A stretch of DNA of 64,000 bases from Drosophila persimilis (taxonomy: Eukaryota > Arthropoda > Insecta > Diptera > Drosophilidae): contig NW_020825321.1 in assembly GCF_003286085.1 (NCBI RefSeq), positions 1,302,001 to 1,366,000 on the forward strand, written 5' to 3'. The notes under the pieces are model-generated. The model had not been told where the DNA came from and made no database searches. It saw only the letters and a program-made list of their open reading frames with translations. The position numbers and the translations under genes were made by a program. The first letter of the stretch is position 1. Every line of letters begins with the position of its first letter. Below, one piece after another: positions 54,496 through 64,000 of the stretch.

Positions 54496-55478
54496 ATCGC
54501 GCAAGATCATGCCGAGTTGTATCTGAAGGCTGCTGCTGTGCTTGTACGAGACGCTTACGTGGATGATATTCCTACTGGTTGCGATAATATCGACGATCTC
54601 ATTGCACTCAAAGATGAATTAATTTTGCTATTGAGCCAAGCTCAATTTAAACTTCGAAAATGGAGTTCAAACTGCTGGTCACTGCTCAATTCGCTGCCAA
54701 AGGACATTTGTGAGTATCCACTTGAAGCCCTAGAGGGAGATAGTCCAACTCAATATGTCAAGGTTCTTGGAATACGCTGGGACCCGAGCTTTCCTTCAAG
54801 TTGACCATTCCTGACGCCACAAGGGTTCTGACAAAACGGATTTTGCTGTCCGAGCTTGCCAAGATCTTCGATCCACTGGGGTTGCTTGCCCCCACAACTG
54901 TATTTCTAAAGGTTATCTTTCAAGATAGTTGGCTGAGCTCGGTCGAATGGAACGAACCACTACCCACGCAGCTATGCGAACGGTGGCAACAGTTTGTAGC
55001 TGAAGTTCATTTACTGGAAAGCTGTCGCATACCTCCCTACCTATCCTCGCCACTTCAAGCAACGGAGCTGCATGGATTCGCCGATGCTTCGTCTCATGCT
55101 TACGCCGCTGCCATCTACAGTCGCGTGAGATTCAATAATGACTATGCTGTAACACTGTTCGCCGCAAAAACCCGTGTGGCACTCATCAAACCTATCTCCA
55201 TCCCACGGCTCGAATTGAATGCCGCCCAGCTTCTGTCGAAACTGATGTCTTTGGTTAAGCAAGCTCTAACTATTCCTATTTCCAGTAATTTGTGTTGGTC
55301 AGACTCCGAAATTGTACTACATTGGCTCTCATCACCCCCACGGACTTGGAACACTTATGTTTGTAATCGCACTGCTGAGATTCTGGAAGCTTGCCCACGT
55401 AGCTGCTGGCAACACATTCGCACTGAGGACAATCCGCGGACTGTGCATCACGCGGACTTCTATCAAAGGATCTGGTAG
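54496..55478 (+). pseudogene. pol: BEL copy 3 RT YVDD to RNase H
   Basis: After the TAG the same frame gives DAYVDDIPTGC and continues to a 10-bp deletion at about 54786 (missing CTGTGGACGA-like bases), shared with copy 4 only. RNase H is open at 54801-55478: HGFADASSHAYAAAIYS, RLELNAAQLLSKLMSL, CWSDSEIVLHWLSS. It ends at the 1-bp deletion near 55436, shared with copies 1 and 2 but not 4. Confidence 0.85.
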
Positions 55479-57113
55479 AACATCAACTGTGGTGGAATGG
55501 ACCACCGTGGTTTTCCCAATCACATCGCACTTGGGCACCTTCTAAGGCCAAGTTCGCACTGTCGACTGAGGACGCTGAGCGGATGGAAGTAAAGGTCAAG
55601 CCCCAAGTTAATCTACACATTTCCGATGAAGGAAATAATCTTAGCTGTATGATCAACAAGGCTTCCTCCTGGTCACATCTCTTGCGGACACTTAGCTATT
55701 GCTTTCGTTTTGTACATCGACTTCGTTGCAAGGACCGCCTGTCATCATTTTTATCGTCATGGGAGCTTCAATATGCCCGCTCTAGGGTAATCAAACATGT
55801 CCAGATGGAGTTCTTCCAAGTGGAGTACAGACAATTGAGCACTGGACAAGCCCTTTCTCAAAAATCCAAGTTGATTCACTACACTCCATTTGTTGACGAC
55901 CAAGGAATTCTGCGCGTAGGAGGATGCATTGGAAATTCGAGGACAACCTATGATGCAAAACATCCCATACTTCTTCCAAAGGAATCACCAGTCGCTGTTT
56001 TATTAGCTAGACACCAGCACGTCACATCGTTACACGCTGGAGTCGAATTTATGTTTCACATGTTGAGACAGAAGTATTGGATCCTGGGAGCCCGTAACAT
56101 AGTCCGCAAAATTGTATTAAACTGCAAGATATGCTTCCTCCAGCGCAAAGGAACGAGCACACAACTCATGGCTTCCCGCCTTTCGCGTTCAGCCCACCCG
56201 CTGCTTTCTACATTCTGGATTGGATTACGCTGGACCAGTTACCATCAAGACATCAGCAGGTCGGACACCGAAGCTTGGCAAAGCTTGGTTTGCCATCTTT
56301 GTTTGTCTGTCCACCAAAGCAATTCATCTCGAGCTCGTCAGTGATTTGACGACCCCTGCATTTATCGCCGCTTTCAAGCGGTTTTGGTCTCGACGTGGCC
56401 CTATATCCGACTTGTACTCGGACAATGGCACAACATTCCATGGAGCCAGAAAGGAACTAACGGAGATGCAACGGATAGCTGTATCTCAAAGTCAAGACGA
56501 GGAAATTGCTAATTTTCTGACGAGTCAGGACATCAACTGGCACTTCATTCCGCCGTCTGCCCCGCATTTTGGAGGTCTTTGGGAAGCAGGCGTACGATCT
56601 ATCAAACTCCACCTTCGCCGAGTAATTGGTAGCAGTGCGTTGACTTTCGAGGAATATTAAACAATTTTAACTCAGATTGAAGGGTTACTCAACTCTCGCC
56701 CACTGTGCGCGCCCAGCGATCACAGCTTGGATCCCCTTACCCCCGCTCATTTTCTTACAGGTTAACCTCACATGTCGGTGCCGGAGCCGTCCTTGTTAGA
56801 CGTCAACATTAACAGACTGCAGCGTTGGAGACAACTGCAAGCCAAGGTTCAAGGATTCTGGAAACGTTGGAATCTGGAATACCTTACTTCCTTGCAACCT
56901 CGCACGAAATGGCAGAAGGAGTCCAACGACATAGCCGTGGACACTCTTGTGGTACTGCAGGAGCCAAATCAACCGCCTAGCAAGTGGCTGCTTGGGCGAA
57001 CCACCGAAGTTCGTCCTGGCCAAGACGAGAGGGTTCGAGTGGTCACTGTCAAAACAGCCCGAGGAGTGTACAAGAGACCTATTACCAAACTTGCTGTGCT
57101 TCCCTTGTTCTGA
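55479..57113 (+). pseudogene. pol: BEL copy 3 integrase and C-terminal domain
   Basis: 55583-56170 carries the zinc domain (CKICFLQRKG). A 5-bp deletion near 56172 shifts frame. 56220-56660 contains DYAGPVTIK, LYSDNGTTFHGA and FGGLWEAGVRS, i.e. the whole DDE core, ending at the shared TAA in LTFEEY. The C-terminal domain is open at 56772-57113 after the second shared TAA. Confidence 0.85.
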
Positions 57114-57136
57114 ACAGTCGTTCAGGGGGGCCGGTA

Positions 57137-57700
57137 TGTTGAGAAATGAGCCTCGTAGTTTTATTATTCAATGTTCATGTATATTGCGATTGACCTATTT
57201 ACACGCTCATGATTGTAGTACTCCGCCTAAGTAACTATTTTTACGCGCATAGCTGTGTTGTTGTTTACTCGGGTCCAGAACATAACTGTTATGTTCTCAC
57301 ACGCATGGCCAGACCCGCAGCTGCACACGCACACAGCGATGCGTTCCGTTGTTTTGCATTGAGACCGTCGCGTCGAGTCTTATCGCGTGATCTTTCAATT
57401 CCCTTTTGCTCGACTTCTTTTCGCGGAGTTGATGCAGTAGAAACTTCTAGACGAAGCCGCCCGCACGCTTACTTTGTACCGCAGTAGAAACTTCTAGACG
57501 AAGCCGCCCGCACGCTTACTTTGTACCGCAGTAGAAAATTCTAGACGAAGCCGCCCGCACGCATACTTTGTACCGCCGCAGAATCGAACCCCCCGCTGTT
57601 CTTGTAATATAATTGTACTATAACCACCAATATTAAATAATCAATAAAACTAAATAAGCTCAAGATATAAACGATTATACAGTCCACTAACTCATAACCA
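57137..57700 (+). repeat. BEL LTR shared by copies 3 and 4
   Basis: 564 bp, TGTTGAG...CATAACCA, with three 47-bp units at 57433-57573. The PBS of copy 4 follows at 57711-57728. Confidence 0.9.
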
Positions 57701-57786
57701 TAGCAAATTTTGGTCCTTCGAGCCGGATCACCACGTTTGAGTTTATTTATATACATATTGAGTAATATCGTTAGCCGCTGTTTGCC

Positions 57787-58092
57787 ATGAAGGCCCTAGT
57801 GCATCGTCTAATTCAGCAACGTGGTGCCTGCAAATCCCAATTAACTCGCGTGGCTGCGGAGGCTCAAGAGTTTTTACAGTCATGTACTTCTGTGCAAACA
57901 TTAGAGCACAAGCTGGACCGACTTGTTGCAACTTTCAATCGCTTTATGGAGCTGTCTGAAGAGCTGGTCCAATATAATGAGGAAGATGAATACGTGGATC
58001 CGGATTTGGACATCCCCGAATATGAGAAAAGGTTCTTTAGTGCGCATAGTATTTTCACTGAAGCCATACGTGACCGGAGCAGTCACGATAAT
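57787..58092 (+). pseudogene. gag: BEL copy 4 Gag N-terminus, interrupted
   Basis: ATG 57787 with the same N-terminus as copy 3 (KALVHRLIQQRGACK ... RDRSSHDN). It is cut at 58092 by the minus-strand non-LTR element and resumes at 60045 (HDNSNLLLS). Without the insertion the frame would be continuous. Confidence 0.85.
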
Positions 58093-60044
58093 TTTTTATT
58101 TATTTATTTAATTAACAATTATCTGTTAATAATGGTACTTAGTTACTAAAGGCGGAAAAAGATAAGTTAAAAGTTAGCTAAATTTAAATGATTATAAATA
58201 TTGCATGCAATTAGTTTAAGAGACAGTTCAGGGGATAGGGTTTGACAGAGGGAGTTATAATTATGGCATAAAACCCTAAAAGGTTCATGATCAGCATAAT
58301 TAGATCTACATATGGGTAGACGGATAGGCCTAAAAGTACGGGTAGGTCTAGATGGAACGGCCAAGTCAATCTGACCCAAGAGAGTTTGGGAGTCAACAGT
58401 CCCAAGAAGGAGCTTGTGCACGAACATTACGCCATTGCATATTCTGCCATGGTGCAACGACGGCAGGTCAATAAGATTTAGCCTAGACCGGTAGGGTGGC
58501 AAGATTCTACCTGAGTCCCAGTTAAAGTTCCGAAGGGCAAAAATTAAAAATTGCTTTTGCACGGATTCAGTAACAGCCTGCTGTTCTTTATACTGCGGGC
58601 TCCACACACAAGAACAATACTCCAATATAGGACGTACTAACGAGATGTACAGTTGTTTTGTAACGTACGGGTCGTCAAACTCCTTGGACCAACGCTTGAT
58701 GAACGCTAAAACACCCTTAGCTTTATTTACAGTTGCAGCTATATGGGTGTTAAAACACATCTTATGATCAAAAAGGACTCCGAGGTCATTTGAACTCGAA
58801 ATTCGTTCAAGGACATGATTTCCTAGAACATATGGGACAAAATGAGGAGCGCGACGGTAAAATGTCATAAGTTTGCATTTGGAAAGGTTCAGAAAAAGAA
58901 GATTAGTTGAACACCACAATAGTAGTTCACTTAGATCAAGTTGAAGGCGTGTGTGCAAATACCAATCAGAGTAAGAAAGACAAATTTTGACATCATCAGC
59001 ATACATTAGTGTAGTAGAGTATGTTATGACTTGAGGAAGGTCATTCACAAATAAAATGAACAGAAGCGGGCCCAGATGACTTCCCTGTGGCACACCTGAA
59101 GTAACATTTACAGTATTTGACAACACGTTAGAAAACAAAACACGTTGAGTGCGGTTAGAGAGATAGGACAAAATCCAATCTAGAAGATTCGTTGGGAACC
59201 CTAATAAAGAGAGCTTGTGAATAAGCAGAGCATGGTTCACAGAATCGAATGCCTTGCTGAAGTCAGTAAAAACTACATCCGTCTGCGAACCAATTTGAAA
59301 ACCACGGTGGATTAGGTTAGAAAACTCAAGAAGGTTAGTCGATGTTGAACGATGTCTGAAAAAACCGTGTTGCGACGGAGATATCAAGCTGCAACAAAGA
59401 TGTTGCAGTTGCCGGGTGACCAGGAACTCAAGAAGCTTCGGGATGGCGGAAAGCTTTGCGATACCACGATAGTTTTCAATGTTTGATCTTGAACCTTTTT
59501 TGTGAAGCGGAATGATATAGGACTCATTCCAAATTACTGGGAGACAAGACTGTTCCAAAGAGAGGTTGAAGAGAAAGGTCAAGGGTTTGCAAAGGGACTG
59601 GGCACAGTGTTTTAAGATGCAACTTGGTACCTTATCTGGACCCGCAGAAAACGATATGTCCATAGATGACAAACCTTCCAGAACAACGCTTTCCTCGAAA
59701 AAGGGCAGAAAAATGCTGTTAGCTTGAGGTAGCTGGTACGGATACGGAGTGGATGCGTTGTAAATATGAGACGAGTACGTTGTTTGGAAAAAGTTAGCGA
59801 ATAAATTAGCAATACCAACAGCAGAAGCTTCTGTTTTGTTCTGGTAATGAAGGGACGGAGGAAAAACGTTTGACTTGCGCTTAGAGTTAACGAACGAATA
59901 GAATTTTTTAGGATCACTACGAAAGTTTCTACTACATTGTGAAAGGTAATGATTATAACACTGACTATTGACGGCAAGGAACAGAGAGCGAGCGGAGGAG
60001 TATAGAGCTAAAGCCAACGTGGAGCCCGACTTCTGGTACTTTTT
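58093..60044 (-). mobile_element. 5'-truncated CR1-like non-LTR element
   Basis: The minus-strand insertion in BEL gag ends in a TAAA-type tail (AATAAATAAATAAAAAA on the minus strand, 58093-58115), not plain poly(A). The 5' end is truncated inside ORF2, so no endonuclease remains. Target duplication is at most the dinucleotide AT. The RT reads like the CR1/L2/Jockey supergroup, and the tail type favours CR1. Confidence 0.75.
58167..60044 (-). CDS. CR1-like ORF2 fragment: intact RT
   Basis: About 626 codons open on the minus strand from the truncation point to a stop at 58167; the upstream 93 bp of the open frame are BEL sequence read backwards. Blocks in order: KFYSFVNSKRKS, SAGPDKVPSCILKHC, ENYRGIAKLSAIPKLLE, SPSQHGFFRHRSTSTNLLEF, FTDFSKAFDSVNH, TSGVPQGSHLGPLLFILFVN, and the catalytic MYADDVKICLS. 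The typical C-terminal region follows (LVRPILEYCSCVWSP). No frameshift or stop is seen, so this is a young insertion relative to the BEL copies. No promoter or endonuclease remains, so it cannot move on its own. Confidence 0.8.
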   Translation of the reverse strand, partial: KKYQKSGSTLALALYSSARSLFLAVNSQCYNHYLSQCSRNFRSDPKKFYSFVNSKRKSNVFPPSLHYQNKTEASAVGIANLFANFFQTTYSSHIYNASTPYPYQLPQANSIFLPFFEESVVLEGLSSMDISFSAGPDKVPSCILKHCAQSLCKPLTFLFNLSLEQSCLPVIWNESYIIPLHKKGSRSNIENYRGIAKLSAIPKLLEFLVTRQLQHLCCSLISPSQHGFFRHRSTSTNLLEFSNLIHRGFQIGSQTDVVFTDFSKAFDSVNHALLIHKLSLLGFPTNLLDWILSYLSNRTQRVLFSNVLSNTVNVTSGVPQGSHLGPLLFILFVNDLPQVITYSTTLMYADDVKICLSYSDWYLHTRLQLDLSELLLWCSTNLLFLNLSKCKLMTFYRRAPHFVPYVLGNHVLERISSSNDLGVLFDHKMCFNTHIAATVNKAKGVLAFIKRWSKEFDDPYVTKQLYISLVRPILEYCSCVWSPQYKEQQAVTESVQKQFLIFALRNFNWDSGRILPPYRSRLNLIDLPSLHHGRICNGVMFVHKLLLGTVDSQTLLGQIDLAVPSRPTRTFRPIRLPICRSNYADHEPFRVLCHNYNSLCQTLSPELSLKLIACNIYNHLNLANF

Positions 60045-62365
60045 ATGAGCACGACAACTCAAATCTACTGCTATCGAACACTGTGGAACGCTTGTTTGAG
60101 GGACAAACTCAACTTCTGGAGAGGATTCGGGACTCATCGGGAACCACAGAGCTGCAGTTCGAGAAAATACGCATTCCGACGTTTTCGGGCAGATACGAGG
60201 ATTGGTGTCAGTTTAGTGACTTGTTCTTAGGCTCAGTCGACAAGAAGAGTAGTCTCTCCAAGTGCCAAAAGTTTCATTATTTGAAATCCTATCTGGATGG
60301 TGAAGCGTTGTCCCTGATAAAACATATTCCCGTATCGGATGCCAATTACCAGGACGCATGGGAGAAGCTCGAAAATCGCTATAACAAGAAGTCACTGATT
60401 GCTCGTTCGTTCATTCAAAACTTTCTTTCGTTGCCAACCGCAAAGGGATCAAACATCACTGAGTTGCGTAAAATAATCGACACCGCCGACGAAAGTATGC
60501 GTGGTCTACATGCGCTGAGCTGCGACAGCCGCGATGTGTGGCTGATCCATATCTTGCTCTCAAAGCTGGACCCTGAATGCAAGGAAGCGTGGGCCACCTC
60601 CAGTGAGTCGTGCAAGGAAAATGTGACCATAAATGACCTGTTCGGCTTTGTCTTCACCCGTTGCGATGCACTTGAGTCTTGTCAAGATCCAAAGCTAGTC
60701 CAGGATACACACACGGTGCTGAATAAACGTCGTGCAATTTCTCATCATGTTGACGTGCCAAATACGCCTGCTCGTGATTGTGTATATTGTCACGAGCAAC
60801 ACAGTCTTTATGCGTGCACTCAATTCAAGGCTCTGGATGTTGTGGACCGCCGCAAGTTCGCAAGGGATGGTAATTTGTGCTTCAATTGTCTAAGCCGATC
60901 TCATCAAGTCAAGGAGTGTAATTCCACAAACACGTGCCGTCTGTGTAAGTTGAGGCACCACACTCTTGTTCATCCAGAGGACATACGCTCTGTCATGGCT
61001 TCCGCTGATGTCAATACATCCGCTGACTCACCCGTCCGCTCGTCCAGTTTCCCTGCTGATGCTGATCCTGCCGTGGTCAGCCATCATACATTGGAGAGGA
61101 AATTCGTGGCCAAGAGTCAGGCCATAATGCCAATGATTTTGGCCACTGTAGTCGACTTCCGGGGCAACGAGACAACCTGCAGGATACTGTTGGATACTGG
61201 TTCAACTATAACGATGGTCGCCGAATCATTTATTCATCGAATTGGATTAACGCGCACGCATGCTCGTATACCAGTGGTTGGGCTAGGCGCAAATCCTGCT
61301 GGGGTTACTAGAGGTCGCGCCACATTCACGCTGCTCTCCCGCACAAACTCAGCCTCAGTGGTGGTGACAGGTCTGATTATGAACACTTTAACCTCCTCGA
61401 TTCCAGCCCAGAAGATCGAGTCTAACACACCGATGTGGAACAGGATTCGTGATCTACCCTTAGCGGACCCTACATTTGGTAAACCAGGCGAAATCGACGT
61501 GATTTTAGGAGCTGATCAGCTTTGGAACATTTGCACTGGAGAACGAAAAGTGTTTGGCTTAGAATATCTTATTGCACTTCATACTAATTTTGGTTGGGTC
61601 ACTGCAGGCAGCTACCATCTCAGTAGTGATGCTCACAACCACGCACTAGCACATCACGCGCACGAGGATCTGGACACTTTGCTTCGATCATTCATGGACA
61701 TGGAACGAGTTCAACCAAGTGACGCTACCATTGATGCAAGCGATCCCGCTGAACAACACTTCGTTCATACGCACGCCCGCAGAAACGATGGCGTGTACAT
61801 CGTCCAATACCCGTTCAAGGAATCTGCCCCTCCGATGGGATCCACACTGCCACAAGCACTACGCCGCTTTTCTTCTCTCGAGCGGAAATTTCGAAAATTT
61901 CCTGCGCTCAAACAACAGTATGTCAACTTTATGGAGGATTATATACAACGAGGACACATGGAGGTGATTTCTTCTACTACCGTAGAAAACGATCGCGCCA
62001 ATCACACTTACTTAGCACACCACGCAGTATTTAAACCAGATAGCACCACCACGCAATGCCGAGTTGTATTCGATGGCTCTTGGGAGGACTGCAATGGATC
62101 TTCACTTAATTCACGACTACACATCGGACCACCTATTCAAAGGGATTTACTTGGAGTATGTCTAAGTTTCCGTCAGCATCGCTATGTGTTTTGTACGGAC
62201 ATTGAGAAAATGTTTAGAGGCATTTTGGTTTCAGAAGATCACACGCATTACCAACGGATTGTCTGGCGAAAGGAGGAGACTGCTACACTCGATCATTATC
62301 GATTGCTGACCGTGACGTATGGTTTAGCGTCTTCACCGTTCTTGGCTGTTCGAGTTCTCAAGTAG
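60045..62365 (+). pseudogene. gag-pol: BEL copy 4 Gag-protease-RT, longest open frame
   Basis: Open from the insertion edge through the DUF1759-type Gag (FSGRYEDWCQFSDLF), both zinc fingers (CFNCLSRSHQVKEC, CRLCKLRHHTLVH), protease (DTGST) and RT fingers/palm (FDGSWEDC, FCTDIEKMFRGI) to the shared TAG at 62363-62365, with no other lesion. It shows that Gag, protease and RT form one continuous frame in this family, as expected for BEL/Pao. The R1 site at about 61358-61366 is empty. Confidence 0.9.
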
Positions 62366-64000
62366 ATCGCGCAAGATCATGCCGAGTTGTATCTGAAGGC
62401 TGCTGCTGTGCTTGTACGAGACGCTTACGTGGATGATATTCCTACTGGTTGCGATAATATCGACGATCTCATTGCACTCAAAGATGAATTAATTTTGCTA
62501 TTGAGCCAAGCTCAATTTAAACTTCGAAAATGGAGTTCAAACTGCTGGTCACTGCTTAATTCGCTGCCAAATGACATTTGTGAGTATCCACTTGAAGCCC
62601 TAGAGGGAGATAGTCCAACTCAATATGTCAAGGTTCTTGGAATACGCTGGGACCCGAGCTTTCCTTCAAGTTGACCATTCCTGACGCCACAAGGGTTCTG
62701 ACAAAACGGATTTTGCTGTCCGAGCTTGCCAAGATCTACGATCCACTGGGGTTGCTTGCCCCCACAACTGTATTTCTAAAGGTTATCTTTCAAGATAGTT
62801 GGCTGAGCTCGGTCGAATGGAACGAACCACTACCCACGCAGCTATGCGAACGGTGGCAACAGTTTGTAGCTGAAGTTCATTTACTGGAAAGCTGTCGCAT
62901 ACCTCGCTACCTATCCTCGCCACTTCAAGCAACGGAGCTGCATGGATTCGCCGATGCTTCATCTCATGCTTACGCCGCTGCCATCTACAGTCGCGTGAGA
63001 TTCAATAATGACTATGCTGTAACACTGATCGCCGCAAAAACCCGTGTGGCACTCATCAAACCTATCTCCATCCCACGGCTCGAATTGAATGCCGCCCAGC
63101 TTCTGTCGAAACTGATGTCTCTGGTTAAGCAAGCTCTAACTATTCCTATTTCCAGTACTTTGTGTTGGTCAGACTCCGAAATTGTACTACATTGGCTCTC
63201 ATCACCCCCACGGACTTGGAACACTTATATTTGTAATCGCACTGCTGAGATTCTGGAAGCTTGCCCACGTAGCTGCTGCCAACACATTCGCACTGAGGAC
63301 AATCCCGCGGACTGTGCATCACGCGGACTTCTATCAAAGGATCTGGTAGAACATCAACTGTGGTGGAATGGACCACCGTGGCTTTCCCAATCACATCGCC
63401 CTTGGCCACCTTCTAAGGCCAAGTTCGCACTGTCGACTGAGGACGCTGAGCGGATGGAAGTAAAGGTCAAGCCCCAAGTTAATCTACACATTTCCGATGA
63501 AGGAAATTATCTTAGCTGTATGATCAACAAGGCTTCCTCCTGGTCACATCTCTTGCGGACACTTAGCTATTGCTTTCCTTTTGTACATCGACTTCGTTGC
63601 AAGGACCGCCTGTCATCATTTTTATCGTCATGGGAGCTTCAATATGCCCGCTCTAGGGTAATCAAACATGTCCAGATGGAGTTCTTCCAAGTGGAGTACA
63701 GACAATTGAGCACTGGACAAGCCCTTTCTCAAAAATCCAAGTTGATTCACTACACTCCATTTGTTGACGACCAAGGAATTCTGCGCGTAGGAGGATGCAT
63801 TGGAAATTCGAGGACAACCTATGATGCAAAACATCCCATACTTCTTCCAAAGGAATCACCAGTCGCTGTTTTATTAGCTAGACACCAGCACGTCACATCG
63901 TTACACGCTGGAGTCGAATTTATGTTTCACACGTTGAGACAGAAGTATTGGATCCTGGGAGCCCGTAACATAGTCCGCAAAATTGTATTCAACTGCAAGA
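62366..64000 (+). pseudogene. pol: BEL copy 4 RT YVDD-RNase H-integrase start (window edge)
   Basis: DAYVDDIPTGC follows the TAG in frame. The 10-bp deletion at about 62658, shared with copy 3, shifts frame before RNase H (HGFADASSHAYAAAIYS). The linker to integrase is intact here: [20 protein letters not shown] and [12 protein letters not shown] read through where the other copies miss one C near 63305. Integrase reaches the zinc domain (RHQHVTSLHAGVEF) at the window end. A private change puts Cys for Trp near 63275 (RSCC). Confidence 0.85.

Larger units (their letters stand above)
51806..57136 (+). mobile_element. BEL/Pao copy 3 interior, no R1 insertion
   Basis: Gag through Pol without nested insertions, bounded by the shared LTRs 51246-51805 and 57137-57700. 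Shows the empty R1 site and an undeleted gag start. Several small indels inactivate it. Confidence 0.9.
57701..64000 (+). mobile_element. BEL/Pao copy 4, CR1-like insertion, runs off window
   Basis: PBS, gag start, minus-strand CR1-like insertion (58093-60044), then gag-protease-RT-RNase H and the first part of integrase. Has the fewest private lesions of the four copies. Confidence 0.9.

Overview
The window looks like drosophilid (Drosophila) pericentromeric or other transposon-rich heterochromatin. No host gene is recognisable; nearly every base that can be assigned belongs to a transposable element. The organism call rests on DINE-1/INE-1-like sequences, an AGTGAC-type 17.6/297-like LTR element primed by tRNA-Ser, and LOA-, R1- and CR1-like non-LTR elements. 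The species cannot be fixed from this sequence. All coding regions are retrotransposon gag/pol/env or ORF1/ORF2, and most are broken.

Layout. 1-1569 is unassigned AT-rich flank. 1570-2635 (minus) is the 3' end (LTR plus Env tail) of a 17.6-like errantivirus-type element. A Ty3/Gypsy element primed by tRNA-Lys was inserted into it; its 5' LTR (2636-2764 and 8331-9579) is split by a nearly full-length LOA-clade non-LTR element (2766-8330) with a visible target-site duplication. The Ty3 interior follows: leader with minisatellites, gag, protease, RT, RNase H, integrase. Its 3' part has been amplified into about 2.7 kb tandem units (14244-16953, 16954-19680, 19681-21910), each joining RNase H/integrase to a truncated LTR. 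A second LOA 3' fragment ends at 23100.

23590-24200 is a DINE-1-like element (minus), followed by a decayed unidentified coding remnant (24204-24664). A second 17.6-like provirus (minus) appears to run from 39767 down to 24822. It is interrupted by a LOA fragment (25919-29236) and a BEL/Pao element (29237-38243) that itself carries an R1-clade insertion. 40301-41304 is another DINE-1-like copy.

41318-64000 is a second copy of the LOA-fragment/BEL/R1 block, continuing into tandem BEL elements that share single LTRs (51246-51805 and 57137-57700). The last BEL copy is interrupted by a 5'-truncated CR1-like element on the minus strand (58093-60044) and runs off the window. All four BEL copies share the same in-frame stops, and two share the same R1 insertion with the same flanks. 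The array therefore grew largely by DNA-level duplication and recombination, not by independent transposition of an intact master.

No tRNA, rRNA, CRISPR or cellular operon was found. Functional interpretation is limited to retrotransposon life-cycle parts: priming sites, Gag, aspartyl protease, RT/RNase H, integrase or APE endonuclease, and an Env tail. The locus could act as a piRNA-producing graveyard, but nothing in the sequence alone proves that.
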